A DNA stretch of 64,000 nucleotides from Cyathus striatus (taxonomy: Eukaryota > Basidiomycota > Agaricomycetes > Agaricales > Nidulariaceae): NCBI GenBank assembly GCA_025738555.1, contig JAOVFP010000004.1, forward strand, positions 1,364,001 to 1,428,000. The letters run 5' to 3'. Positions 11,261-23,796 of the stretch are shown in pieces. Each line of letters starts with the position of its first letter. Position 1 is the first letter of the stretch. Both the position numbers and the translations under genes were made by a program. The notes beneath the pieces were generated by a model. That model did not search any database and was not told the origin of the DNA. It saw nothing but the letters and a program-made list of their open reading frames with translations.

Positions 11261-14200
11261 CTACCTTCTGCTCCTCTCCCTTCTCTTCTTCCGCCTCACG
11301 TCCTCAGCATTCCCACTATTACCAACCTCAGGCAACGACACGCTACCCATCGTCGGCGCACGCAACAACACCCTCACCAGCGCCGAGTCAGGTGATACAG
11401 GCACACTGGAACTCGAATTTGCATCTCCGCTACCAGCAGCCCCCCTCGAGTCACCATGAGGACCGTTCTCCGAAACAAGGCCTCGACTGTCAGTCATATT
11501 ATGAGAACTGTCAGCAGGGGAGGGAGGAGAAACGCCAAAGACCGAGAATCCGTACCCCACCGGAGGTGAGAAAGGTAGTGGGCTAGGGATAGAGGCTGGC
11601 GGAGAAGATACATAGGCAACACGCGAATTTGCTGGCGCTGAAGCTGGATACGGCGACATACGATCAGTTTGAGGAGTTCCTTGCACTGAGGTTACAGCGG
11701 GTGAAGCAGAGTACGGCGACATATGTACACTTTGGGGCGCAGCTTGCCAGCCCGGTAATGCTGTATGATGAGGCCGAGACGTCTGCTCAGACGCAGTAGA
11801 GTAAACTCTCATAGGAGGTGAACCTGGCGGAGGCCCTTGTGCAGGTGACGTAGTAGAAAACGAATAAAAAGCTTGGGTGGGAGTTTGAGCAGCCGAGTAG
11901 TACGAGGACGACGAGGGCACGGGAGAGCCAGGTAGAGGCGAAGTATGTGGAGGTGGTGAGGCGTATAGATACACACTTAGGGGAGATAACATCGATGAAT
12001 GATGTTGAGAATTTTCATACTGAGGGGAGGCGGTCATGGGTGTATCATAAGATGTGGGTGAATTCCCTCCTTGGGGCGTGCCAGGGACAGTAGGGTATAC
12101 AGCGATAGGGGTATTGCTTCCATGATGTGTAGAAAGGGCAACGGGGTATAAAGCAACAGGTGTAGCAAATCCGTGTACATCATTTTCCGAGTAAGAATAG
12201 TACCCTCCAGGAGACAATGGGACATAAACAGAATTCGTCGAGGGTGAAGGAGTGTGCTGAGAAGGCGCAGGGGATACAGGAACATAATGAACAGCTGGAG
12301 AAGGGATATGCACCTGCGAAGACTGATAGGGCGACGAGGGAGCCGTATCCAACCTTCCAGAACGTACCGGCGAAGCCGGCGGAGAGGGCATATAAATCCC
12401 AGATTCCGGTGATCCAGGCGACTGAGGCGAATGATCCACAATATCCCTTCCAGCACGAGGAGAAGCAGGCGAGCGAGAACGATAAGCAGATAAATCCGAC
12501 TCTACACGCAGAGGAGAGCGCGTCAACCTCGGCGTCGATTCCCCAGACATCGTCGACGGCACAGGCGACAACGACCCCGTAGAAATCGGCGACGCAGGTG
12601 GAGAAGACCACGTCGATCTAGGAGACGTAGGCGGCGAAACTGCATCACTACGTGGAGAAGACTGTACGCTTCGTACTCCCCCACCCATGCTCCTTGAAGA
12701 CCCTAAATACGGTGACGTGCTCGAACTCGTCGCAGGAGGAGTCGGTAATCCTCCATTCCGTTCTTCCTCAGCACGAGCCTGAGCCACCATCGCATCCAAT
12801 GACCGTGGACCGACATTCGAGTCAAGGTCTCGGGTTTGCACTTCAGGCGAAACGGGCCATTCTTCTTGAGGCCATGTGCTAGGCATCAACGCGATGGGCA
12901 TGAGCCATGTCGCCGTTAGAATCACACCGTATCCTATTAAAGTACGCTCCGCGGATCAGCTACAGTCCAAAGAAACGAAAGAAAAAACGAAGAAAAGACA
13001 CACCCTGATCATAACTCTCTACCATCCCCCAAATCGCCGCAATTGCACCCCCCACAAGCCCCACGAGCGGAGTAAGGCTCTGAAGTAATACTAACAACGG
13101 CTGCAGCGGTAGTGGTAACAGAGACACAGGGAGGTTATTGAAGAACCACGTTAAAGCTGATGTTAATATTGCGCTCCTGCGAGCCGTGGTGATCGTGGCG
13201 GAAGATAAGTCAACCATAAGCGGTGGGGGAATATACCTACATGCAAATTATCAGCGACAAGAAATGACGAAAAAAAAAAAGAGAGAAAACATACAATCGA
13301 TACCCCCACCACATAGCCTGAATCGAAAGCATCGTCTTCGAAGGCACCCATATGCGCTGCGCAGAAGGACTATCCTGCCCTGACTGTTGCGCCTGAGAAT
13401 CATTAAGATCCAAAGGAACCAACTGCGGTCCAGGAGACAGAAGCGGAGAATTCAGCGGAAGAGGAGTGTATACATTCGGAAGAGGCGTCTGACCCCCATA
13501 TGGTGAATTCGGAAGAAGTTCAAGGCGCGCTGTAGGCGGCGAATTGGAGTGTACCTCCCAGAATGCGTTTTGGGCTGGCAGAGGTGAATTTGTAGGGAGA
13601 GGGGTGTAGATCACTGGTAGCGGGGTTCGTACGTCCATGGGTGAGTGTACCCCTGGTACGCGTGGAATAGGAGAGTGGGGCTGGGATTGAGATTGTTCGT
13701 CGTTTGATGGAGAAGGCGACGCTGGTTGTGACCAGGATGAAAATGCGTTAAAAGGCCACCAGCTTGACCACGAGCCTGAGTTCGAGGAAGAAGGCTGCAT
13801 GTGAACTTGGACGTCCTCTTGCCTATAGGATGGCTCCTCAGCCGGCTGGGTTGGAAGGGTAGCTGTGGACGCAGGTGCTGGTGCGGGTGATCTAGGCCCC
13901 TCAGCATCGAACAGAACAGTCTCTGCTAGCTCTACCAAATCCATGTCTGTAGGTAATAAGGGAGAGTATACCATGATGCTCGAGGTGTCTGGTAGGACAT
14001 CAGAGTCGTATCGCGGTCGTGCTCGGCTAGACTGTAAAGTAGAAAACCTGCTACTTGCTCCTATGCGAGGTGAGAGATTCTGCTCTTCAGGAAGGGAAGT
14101 TGTGGGACTATAGTCGGTATTACTTTCTCTAGCGCGAGGGAAAACATTAATGGAATCCAAAAGCGACTGAATACGTCCTGCTAGAGTGGGCTGGTCCAGT

Positions 14201-14844
14201 ACTGGCGTAGGCGGGGGAATCGTTGGAGGTGGAGAAGGAAAGGGGAGAGTGTACGATTGCGGCGTTGATGCTTGCTGAGGATAAAAAGCATTGTACATAG
14301 GAGTATTATAAGGTGAAGATGGCTGCGAATCGACGTAGATGACAGCGGGAGAAGGCGCAGGTGTCGTCGTTACGTCGACTCTTGACGCTATAAACGTAGT
14401 CGAGGCGGGTGTTCGTACCGTCTCTGCTCCCTCCAGAGACATAGATCGTGATACAGCAGTAGATGTTCCAGCATAAGAAGCCGATGCTGGTGAGACTTGG
14501 GCACCCTCGCCCTCATCACCCTGCCTGCCAGTCGAACCACCAGCCCCAAATTTCAGCGTAAGATTCTCCAAGTCTCGACCAATCCCTCGTATCCTTTCTG
14601 AAACAGTGCTCCTATGTCGTCTATGTTGGTTGAAGTCGTCATCATTATGGTCGTCTACTGGCGATGAGCTCGTGGTAGGGGAGCTCGTGAAACCAGTCAC
14701 AGTACCGTCTGCAGCGGCAGATCTCTTGGTGAACCTGCGAAAAAGTCTTCCAAAGCCATTTCTAGGAGATTCTATTGGGATATCTTGAGTACCAGAGGGC
14801 ATTGAGCATCGTTGGTGGAGGGTCGTCGTCGTCGTTGATGACAA
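11261..14844 (-). CDS. 1151-aa Ser/Pro-rich protein with two central membrane segments
   Basis: Three exons on the minus strand (14844-13295, 13236-13004, 12933-11261) join to 3456 nt. The donors are GTATGT and GTGTGT; the acceptors are ATGTAG and TTAATAG. The first about 500 residues are low complexity (Ser, Pro, Thr, with many SP, PTP and TPLP motifs) and include an N-terminal basic stretch, GRLFRRFTKR. The middle carries two hydrophobic segments, one in exon 2 (PLVGLVGGAIAAIWGM) and one spanning the exon 2/3 junction (YGVILTATWLMPIALM). The last about 540 residues are again Ser/Pro/Tyr-rich and end in a basic RRKKRRERSRR tail. A membrane protein with two long disordered cytosolic tails carrying many proline-directed phosphorylation-like sites is inferred. 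I recognise no named domain and give no function. The long open frames on the opposite strand and in shifted frames come from compositional bias. Confidence 0.72.
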
Positions 14845-15422
14845 CGAACAGGAGGCAAGGATGTTGAGCTCACGATCACGTGTAAATCATCCCTTACGTG
14901 CCCCTAACCCAAGTCACCCCACCGTTACGGTGTTACCTCCAAGTTACCCCTCCGATTTTGCTCCGATTCCCAACTTTCTCCAAAAATTCTCAGCTCATCT
15001 ACATCTCAGGTTTCTAGTTCAGCGACAATGGCATCTGAAATAACTTAAAGCCTGTATCGTAGGTCTAAAACTGGGGTATGTAATCTTACATTAAATAGGG
15101 AGCAAAACTTTGAACTTTTGGTTTTATTGGGGGCCTTTGGGCTTACTTTGCGTTAGGGCCCTGGCCGTAACGGCGAGTAGGGCTGAGTAGGGATGCCGCT
15201 CAATCGTGTGCAATAGGATTGGGTCAGTGTTGGCAATAATAGCTCGTCAGAACTGTTGTCATGATGTATATCGTTAGATAGTCGCGCTGGTAATGATCAG
15301 AAACGGATGTCGGCATCAAGTGGGTATAGTAAGCTGGTAAAATTTCAAAGACGGCCGGTGAGGCGCAATGGTGGCACCCTGAAACCTAAAGCTAAAGTTC
15401 GGAGGTAGACGATGCCCAACGT
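14845..15422. other. Promoter-side intergenic region
   Basis: The region lies between the start of the 1151-aa gene and the stop of the next minus-strand gene. No further feature is recognised. Confidence 0.4.
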
Positions 15423-16771
15423 TCAGCAGCCGCTGTTCGACGTTATATCTGAATCGGCGTCCCTATTATCCACAGTTTCCCGCCGTGAAATTTGGCGGTA
15501 CGGGGTACATCTGTGCCGAGACGCATGGTGTCGTGTAGGCAATAAAATCCCTGGGATAGGCTTATCATCGCTATCGAGGTCACCCTCGTGGTTATCTTTT
15601 ATTTTCCGGGAAGTACCCAAGATTTGAGCCACGACTACCGTAATTGCTCTGATCTTGTGTATGAGCCCACCATATTGCTTCTGACGTTGAACGGAATGAA
15701 GGAAATAGAAGTATTTCAAAGACAATCGGACCTGATAGGGTCGCTCCGGTGAAAGGATATTAGGGAAGACCATATACGGCGTTGGTGCCTGTCGGAACAC
15801 GGGCCACCAGCAGCATTCGCCCTCTGCGAAGACCCTATGAAGATATTGCCAGTGGTACTTCTCCGCAAGTTTGTCTAGCTCCTCCCTTCTCTCCGGTGGA
15901 TAGTAGCGGACCACTTCATTATCCAAGCAAATAACTCGCAGCTTCCCTTTGGAGATGACCATAGTGTTTGGGAGGATAGCCAAAAATAGAAACCCGCGCT
16001 TTTGAAGATTTGCAACAACGTTGTACACCAACGAGCGGTCTGCAGCTGTGATCTCTCTTCCAATTGCAGGCTCTGTCACTACTCCAACCACGGAGCCGTC
16101 GTCACTTATAAGGTGGCCTAGTAGCTGGAAAGTTAAATCCATGCCATCTAATATCCGGAAGTTTTCCATGATCTGATTGAGACGTTTGAAGCTGTCGTCG
16201 TTCCAACCACGATATATATCTAGTGCGATGAAGTCAAGATCTGAATTTCATCTATGGATCGTAAAGAGATACGCACCGACTTCTTGTCCCTTCCATTCGC
16301 CGATCCTATAATGTGCTAGCTCAACGAATGTCTTCAGCTTTATCTCATCTTCTCTGATAACCGGTGCCCATAACGGGCATGTGACGGCGGGAAACGTTCT
16401 TCGTTTCTGTTGAAGTTTATACCCTCCCCCGGCCCCCGGGGTCAAATATGCCCAGTTTGTCAGTTCGAAGTCAATCGTCTCGATAATAGATTGCTATCGA
16501 CATATATGGACTGGACATCAATAGGAGGTCAAAATATATATAATAAAAGACTCACGATTGTCTCTAGAACATCGTAGTACTGTTTCTCCAATACAGCTAA
16601 AGCCCGTGGGTTCTCCATATAATACATTCCATCGTGTGTGGGCATACATGGGACTTGTACGACAAGAATGTGGCCTCTTTTGGCAAGAACGTAATAGGTG
16701 TGCGGATGAATATTCTTTCCCCCAAGATATGTTACAAATTGGTCAGGATAGGGTGAAAAGTTTGACGCCAT
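15423..16771 (-). CDS. Unknown three-exon protein, 409 aa, paralogue of the 21383-22631 gene
   Basis: Exons 16771-16556, 16493-16277 and 16219-15423 total 1230 nt. The start (MASNF) was chosen by alignment with the paralogue, whose protein also begins about 10 residues before a Y-[LI]-GG-x8-Y-x2-LxK/WxGHxLVxQVPC block. Exon 2 begins QSIIETIDF, and exon 3 carries LDGMDLTFQLLG, EPAIGREITAADRSLVY and NLQKRGFLF. The ADRSLVY...LQKxGxLF pattern faintly recalls the C-lobe of degenerate protein-kinase folds, but the catalytic HRD and DFG motifs are absent, so this is only a suggestion. Intron positions and phases (0 and 1) are identical in the two paralogues. Function unknown. Confidence 0.72.
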
Positions 16772-19461
16772 GGTTGTAGGAGGGGCCAGTTTGCGTAGGC
16801 GTTGGTTGTGGGTCCCGATAGTGAGAAAAAACGTGTCATGCGCCCACAATCCATGTATAGTCAAATATTCACGCGGAGTTGCATTATAATCCAAACTCAA
16901 CCAGTCGCTTAAGTTACAGTAAGCAATTGTAATCCCCTGTACCATTGTACCGCTGAACCCATCGACATCGGTGGGCCCTCAGCAATGCAGATTTTTTGGC
17001 GTATACGCCGTCAACGGTAGATATCGGTCACATTTGTCATTGGCGGCGCACCCTCTTTTATCCTGAACCAGAGGAAGCTGGTGGTGGTGATGCCCACAAG
17101 ATACACATGCCCTATAACATCATAGTACCCATCAAGAAAACCTGCCCTGTCGCCGCTGACTTTCTAAGACAATTCTGGAGTGCCTTCGGTATGACTCGTT
17201 CGACGGTTCAACGCCTGTTTGTTAAAGTTCTTTTTTTAGGTCCACCGCGGTTCCTCTTTTGGGATATGGAGGGCGTCGTTGACCTGTAGCCGCCGTTTTT
17301 CCTCAACAAGTGGGATACCAGCGCGCCTCCCGCTTCTTTCCACGTAACAGCATTCTACGTAGGCCAAACCATAAAACCTGACTCTAAGATGATGGTTTCT
17401 CCAGGTGATTCATCGCCCAGCTTTACTTCCTTTGCTTTGCTAAGTCGCATACCAAAATGTGCACCATTTGCTCCCTACAATGTTCTAGGTGTGGCCGCGC
17501 ATTTTACAAAAAAGTAACGGCATGCCCTCTGTACCCAACAGGAACGAGCTACTGTCCAAATTCCCATAAAGTTCTGGCCCCAGTGCAAACCAGTGTCTGT
17601 CCCACCTGTGGCAGTAAATAACCCCCGGTGAGTTTTGCATATCTCCATCGTCAAATTTAATGAAAAAAGACTGATATCTTTGATTTAAGAGCATATGGCC
17701 TAGGCTTTGTGACATTATACGTCTGCGGCGCAGTCTAAAACTATACCAGCTTAAATACCTGGATTTGAAATATTCGCTCAAGCATTCAAGCACTCCAAAA
17801 CTTACCTTAAAATGACATGCCTCTATTCAACAGGGCCTAATATGTATCTCGAACTTTCGTTGTCAACTTACTACTGTCTAGTAATGATTTATTATGATGT
17901 ATCCATTCCATTTGTATCGATAATAATCACCTGTATACTGCCTTGGTGTTGTAGCTTAATACTTACAATTACTACTTACTAATGTTACGAAGACTTCCTT
18001 GTTTATTACCTTGTGATGGCCCGTCCAAAGTGGTAGCAGCGAAAATTGTTGCTTCTACAAACGAGTTCACGCGCTTCCCGCACGAAGGATAGAGTGAACA
18101 TCACAAAATATTCAACTTTATCGGGGCGGGAGGTAGGCGGAATAGCCGAGAACAGCTTCGAGGACATTCTCAATACACATGCCCTACTTATTTCCCCATT
18201 ATACGTCTTTGACTCCCCGCCTTTCGTGGATCAAGGGACTTTGTTTACAAGTGGACACTGGAGTATGCTACGCAACATGGCAATAACCGCGGAAATAAAG
18301 GGCTCCCAATCAAGCCGGAAGCCGCATACTTAGGGTCTGGAGAACTTCTAAGTGTAAAAGATAGGGCGGGGAACAATCCAGGAGGGCGCACTGTGATGGG
18401 GCTTGTTAGTAGCTTCTTACCGCCAACGCGAGTCCCGAGTCAGATTCAGATAGCTGATGACAGCTTGTGTGTACTCTCTGGAGCGAACCTACTACCAAAA
18501 TGGTCGGAATCAACCTTACGCCCATCTGATAACTACAGTTTACGAACATCGATTGTAATCAATTTCATCATCTTTAACCAGTGGCTACTGGAAGCCCTAT
18601 CTTCTTTTGTTCTTTAGATGCCATATATTAAAGCCCCGCGTATCCGATCGTCGTAAAAACCCACCCACGTACAATACGACCTCCAGCGAAGCCTCTTCAA
18701 TGTCGTCCATTGATGCACCCAGGAAAGGCAGAACTCATAGGTTAACAAGCTTTCATATCCATAAAAAGATGCTTCCACAGCAAAGATAATTGAAATGCTT
18801 AACGTAACCAAAAAAAACCATACTAATCTCTTCGTCGACTATGAAACGATCTCAACATTCTGTGGATGGCTTAAAGACTGATTTCTCAAATTGCCTGGCT
18901 CTGTGGATGGCTTGGGCGGACGGGATCTCTAATACTCACAATGCGACGTTGGTATTGGAGAATTTATAGAGCTTGAGATGTGAGTGTTCCTTGAGAATTC
19001 TAGGATAATATCTCAAATATTTGAATATTCACACCTTTGCGGGTATAGCTAGTTTTAAACATCCAAAGAGTAGATGAACATTCTAGAAGCTACTAGTGAT
19101 CATTTATCATTGGCCTTGTAGAATTATGCGCAACTAGGCATGCTATTTCAGTCTAATATTGTTATCTACGCTATCGTTTTCAACATCGTAACTGTAGGCA
19201 TAAATAATATAGTAGCGACTGAAAGTCGTCGATCCGTAACACTTATAAGGCTGTATCTCAATTTGCATACAAGTTCTTGACATTCCCAGGCTAGCAACTG
19301 ATGAGTCTACTGTTCGAGCGTTGAAAGTTGAGGCTTCATCTCAGCCGCACATGTTAATATATGTATACTAATTAGTTGACAAGCTAGGATGGATGTTGCT
19401 AGTGACTGAGGATTCTAGTACTGCATAGTTTATAGTTTCCACCAAGTTTCCACACAGTTGT
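16772..19461. other. Long intergenic region with gene relics
   Basis: No complete gene was found. Open segments at 16996-17289 (+), about 17362-17515 (+), 17485-17793 (-), 18046-18333 (+) and 18393-18617 (+) have protein-like composition, but they do not join into a recognisable protein and several overlap on opposite strands. The plus-strand segment near 17362-17515 (containing FTSFALLSRIPKCAPFAPYN) looks most like a former exon. They may be decayed genes. Confidence 0.3.
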
Positions 19462-19469
19462 CCCAAGGG

Positions 19470-20374
19470 TAGTGTCGTTGGCACAACCTCGCCGTTTCGC
19501 CTCGCCATGTATCGCCACCTGGCGATACCTCCTCAGATATAGTTACTGGCGAGACCCGGCGATACCTAAGGATTATGTAATTAGAAATAGATGGTGTGAT
19601 TCGTTGTCATCGCTCTCCGTTCCGTTAGATACCTCTGCTGTCGCACAAATTCAATATATACCATGCTAAAATGTATCAAACTAAAGGTGGATGCCAGAGA
19701 TTACATTCATAGCCGAGAACTTCATTTTGAAACTGATCTGGAAAAATGTCTAGTGCTGATATAACTTGTCTGTTTTGTCTTTGCAACTTGTCTGGGTTCA
19801 TTAAAATTCATCTGAACTTGTTACAATATATCTGGGCTTGTTAGAACAAGTCCAGTGGTTTGTTGAAACATGTATAGCATCGTATCACTCGCCTGGCTCC
19901 ATTAAAAATCATCTAGCTTACTTAAAACATGTCTGGCTTTGTTGTAAACTGTCTCATATCATTAATACTTGTCTGGATTCAATGTAAACTCTCTAGCATT
20001 GCAATGATGTGTCCATATTCATCATAGCTTGACTAGTAATCATCTAGCTTCGATAAAACATTTCTAGGTCCATTCCTATCTGTCTAGGTTCGCTACAGCT
20101 CTGCTTATTTCGTTAAAATGTGTCTATATTCATTCCTACCTGTCTAGCTTCATTATATCAGGTATACTACTCATGCTACTTCAGTACAACTCATTTCAAC
20201 TCATTTCAACTCTACAGACATTGTTATAAATTATATATGTTCCATAGTCAAATACCTATCTAACCCGTTGCTTTTCCATCGCCAGTCTCGCCAGGTCTCG
20301 CCACTTTCCCACGCCAGGGTTTCGCCGCGCCAGGCGATTGGCGAATGCTTTGGGAGGTTGTGCCCCCCACACTA
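19470..20374. mobile_element. hAT-type MITE with 8-bp target duplication and internal repeats
   Basis: This 905-bp element begins TAGTGTCGTTGGCACAACC and ends GGTTGTGCCCCCCACACTA. It is flanked by the identical octamer CCCAAGGG (19462-19469 and 20375-20382). The 5'-TAGTGT terminus is shared with the element at 1977-2634, although the interiors differ. Just inside the ends lie GC-rich arrays of TCGCCAGG/CGCCACCTGGCG-like motifs in inverted orientation. The centre is a degenerate minisatellite. It does not encode a transposase. Confidence 0.9.
19740..20165. repeat. Degenerate minisatellite inside the hAT MITE, period about 20-22 bp
   Basis: The region is built from diverged copies of a unit resembling ACTTGTCTGGNTTCATTAAA. 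The TGTCT/ATCTG core recurs roughly every 20-22 bp across the stretch. Copies are too diverged to count exactly by eye. It is confined to the interior of the hAT MITE. Confidence 0.6.
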
Positions 20375-20382
20375 CCCAAGGG

Positions 20383-21382
20383 CCAAGGCACTCCACTTTA
20401 TGTACATTGCACTAGTCCATCTGAAAGCAATATGGTAATCTCTCAGCTTCAACATAAGTAACATACTACTTTAGTATAATTGCAACTTAGCCGTAAGAAG
20501 GGAAGATGTCTATGTATATAACAGTTATAATTAATTGGGACCTATAGCGACAAATAAGTATCATTACATGGGTCTGGACTTTAGCTATTTGTCTCTATCA
20601 TTGCAATATAACAAACACATACATATATAAGCTTACGTGCCCTATTGAAGACAGTCCAAACACGTGCTTCAGGCCTTCCGCTAAAGTTAAGCGGAGCTAA
20701 AGTACTTAACTTTGTGTGTAAGAGCTACGTATATCAACTAAGTATATGCACACCCTACTACTCCTTCCAAAAATATCTTCAAAGACCTACAGAGTTCTCT
20801 CTTTATGGAGAGAACTCTCAACTTATCATATCGAAATCGACGTTCAAAACCAGACTTCTCGGATGTAACTGTGGTGAGCTAAAGGAAATTACTTACAATA
20901 AATACTAGGTAACTGGCTAAAAAAAATGGGAAGTGCTGTGCTGAAGTACTGTTATAATCTTTTGCGAAGCGACACAACGTACTTGAACGTACGTACACAT
21001 TCCTCCGAAGTGATCTCACAGCCCACCAACCGTTGACCGTGGGTTACGAGAAGGTTGATGAATTGTATAAAACAGGACTGCAGGAAGGTGTCCGAAGGTC
21101 TACTCAGCTGGCGTCTCGCGTTTAGATGCATCAATGATCAATGACGCCGAAGAAGGTTTTGGCCAAAATTGGGTTGAGTGCACCGCTATCAGTGCATCAC
21201 TTGATCAGGGTAACCCGTGTATGGTACTAGTATCTAACCTTGTCTAAGTTTCCAGTTCCTCTTATGGACAAAACTTTCCTTTCACATCCGTTTAAAAGGC
21301 GAAGTATTGAGCAAACTATCATCATCCATCCGTTCACTAACCCCATTCCTTACCTTCTGAAAGCTTCACACAATTTGCATCC
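20383..21382. other. Intergenic; no feature recognised
   Basis: The region contains unrecognised open stretches at 20645-20908 and 20952-21134 (minus) with no domain. The last about 200 bp are presumably the promoter of the next gene. Confidence 0.4.
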
Positions 21383-22631
21383 ATGGAGACTAAATCACTG
21401 GCCCTGGCCATTCCTGACCATATGATAGCTTATATCGGTGGTTGCCATCTCTATCCATACACGCAGTACGCCCTTTGGAAAGGAGGTCATTTGCTTGTTA
21501 TCCAAGTCCCGTGCATATCAAAAAAGAATCCTTACTATTACGTGGATAATGAAGAAACGCAAGAGGAGCTTGAACGAGATTACCGAAATGTCCTTGAGAT
21601 AATTGTGAGTAAACCATTATAACAGTTTCTAGTTACTCAATAAAGGTCATCTGTTTCGTTAGCAATCGATCATAGATACCATCGAATTCGACAAAACAAA
21701 CTGGGCTTATTTGACGCGGGAATCAGGAAGCTACCAACTTGTACAGAAGATGAAGAAATATCCATCATTTATGGCTCCATTATGTGCGCCGTTTATTGAA
21801 GAAAGTGAAATCAAACTGAAAAGATTTATCAACGGAAATGTCGAAGAGAGAGTTGGTGAATGGAACGAACAGGAAGTCGGTGAGAACACATGATTCCCAA
21901 CCAATATACTAATAATTCTAACATCCACGGCGAATTCAGATGTATATCGGGCTTGGGACCCTGTGTCACTTTACAGACTTCATGTGATGTACGAGAATTA
22001 TCGAGCGTTGGAAGGTTTGGACCTAACGTTTCGAGTCCTCGGAAATTTGGTGGACTCAGATGGTACCATTGTGGGACTTGTTACCGAGCCTAATATTGGT
22101 AGAGAAATTCGGACCGAAGATCGATCATTGGTGTACAAGGCTATTGCAAACCTACAGAAACACGGGTATTTATTCCAGGGAATTCTGGACAGTATGATTA
22201 TCTCTGAAAGGAAAGTGCGACTGATCAATATGTGCAATGAATACGTCACCTATTTTACCCCGGAGGAGATGCCGGATTTGGAAGATGTCTCACAGAGGAT
22301 TCACTGGGGGTTCCTTGGAAGACTTTTCGCGGAAAAGCACTGTACATATTGGCCGGAAGTACGAGCGGAAATCCTACAATATAACATATTTCCTCAAATC
22401 CCATCCCCGGAACGACCACTTCGAGTGCAACTTTATCTGCCGTTTCTACAGCCCAAATCCAAGCCCAAACGTATCATGCGTCCCGGTCCAGCAAAAAAGT
22501 CCAAGCTGAAGGCCATCTCTAGGATCGAAGAAGTCAATTCCTCAACCTCCCAGAATGATGTAGTTGGAGACCGTGAAGGAATTCAGGCCAGCAGGGTTTT
22601 AATATCTTATGCGAGACCGAGACGCCCATGA
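21383..22631 (+). CDS. Unknown three-exon protein, 376 aa, paralogue of the 15423-16771 gene
   Basis: Exons 21383-21604, 21663-21879 and 21940-22631 total 1131 nt. The protein shares the order of conserved blocks with the minus-strand paralogue about 5 kb upstream: Y-[LI]-GG, GHxLVxQVPC, TNWAYLT, a CPLWAP/APLCAP block, EIKLKxF, GEWxxQEV, EPxIGREI, DRSLVY, LQKxGxLF and RLFAExxCxxWP. Exon 2 is 217 nt in both. The C-terminal tail is lysine-rich here (KSKPKRIM, AKKSKLK) and differs from the paralogue. The two genes are inverted relative to each other. Function is unknown; a degenerate kinase-like fold is a weak possibility. Confidence 0.75.
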
Positions 22632-23796
22632 TCGGTATCTATTATTACAATGGCAAATGATGGCAGATAGTAAAGGCTGTACTACTAGTATTACTATAGA
22701 CTGGTACTGTCATAATAGTATTACGTAGTACTAGTGCTAGCTGTTCTTCCAATATTTACATTCATAGGAATCGTTCTGTCTTAAATATATAGATAATACT
22801 ATTATAGGCTTACAATTGCTTACAACTTTTCCTGTGACGACAATGATAATTGTAATTGTGTTGCTGTCAAACTACCGCTTGCCTAACTCCATATTCAAAC
22901 TTGCCTCCGGCAGTGACTATCGTGCGTAGTGCATTATCCTAGCAGAGGAACATATGAAAGTTCAGTGCCGCCAAATAAGGGTGTAGTATTATACATATGT
23001 ACTGCAGTTGAGACGTGATATCACAATAACAAGCAATTTTTCGCCCGCTCGCAGATAAAGAATTCTCGTGATGGTTGTCCACGTTTTACGATCGGTAACA
23101 AGGCTATAATACTAGTACACCATTAGTCTTACAAGGCTACACTGTTCAATCACGTCTAGTTCACAATGCAACAATTGCTGATATCTTGCTACTACTATCG
23201 TATACTTCTAGTATGTGTTGAAGGCTCTAATAAAATCGTGTGACGGCGTATATTGTGGGGGTAAATGCACACGGTAAACGACATAATGTACAGATTTAAA
23301 TACAAAATATGTAATACATAAAAGGAATAGCATAGTGGCATAGAATAAGACGGAGAACATACTTGAAACATATAGTGGCGCGAGTCGGAATCATTGAGAC
23401 ATTTGAATATGGATGTCTCTGGTATTCCAACAGTATGTAGTATTAGTAGCCCCGAACAACTACTAGTAGTGGCCATGTAAGAGTTGATGTATGATGTATC
23501 TACGCTTCGGGCGTTGCTGTGGACAACGTCGGGGACTTCAGTTCCGCCCACTACTACTAAAAATCAAAAGCTGATAACATACGTAACACGAGGCATTTAC
23601 GCGTAGAATCCTGATGAGCTATGCCCAATCTTCGGTGTACCAGAGTATGAGCTAGCTGTAGACTGCAGTATTATATTGCTGTTCAGCTTGAAGCTCTCCA
23701 AGTAAGAAGGATTACTGCATAAATTAAAGGGAAAATGTCTGAACTCTGACCATCTACAACTATTTCACTATCAAGTCCCATTTCAAACACCACAAA
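22632..23796. other. Intergenic; no feature recognised
   Basis: AT-rich DNA. The minus-strand open stretch at 23195-23551 has no recognisable domain and an unlikely composition. Confidence 0.4.

Noticed and set aside
12034..12611. Hydrophobic open frames overlapping the 1151-aa gene
   Set aside because: They are shifted-frame shadows of Ser/Pro-rich codons in the supported gene.
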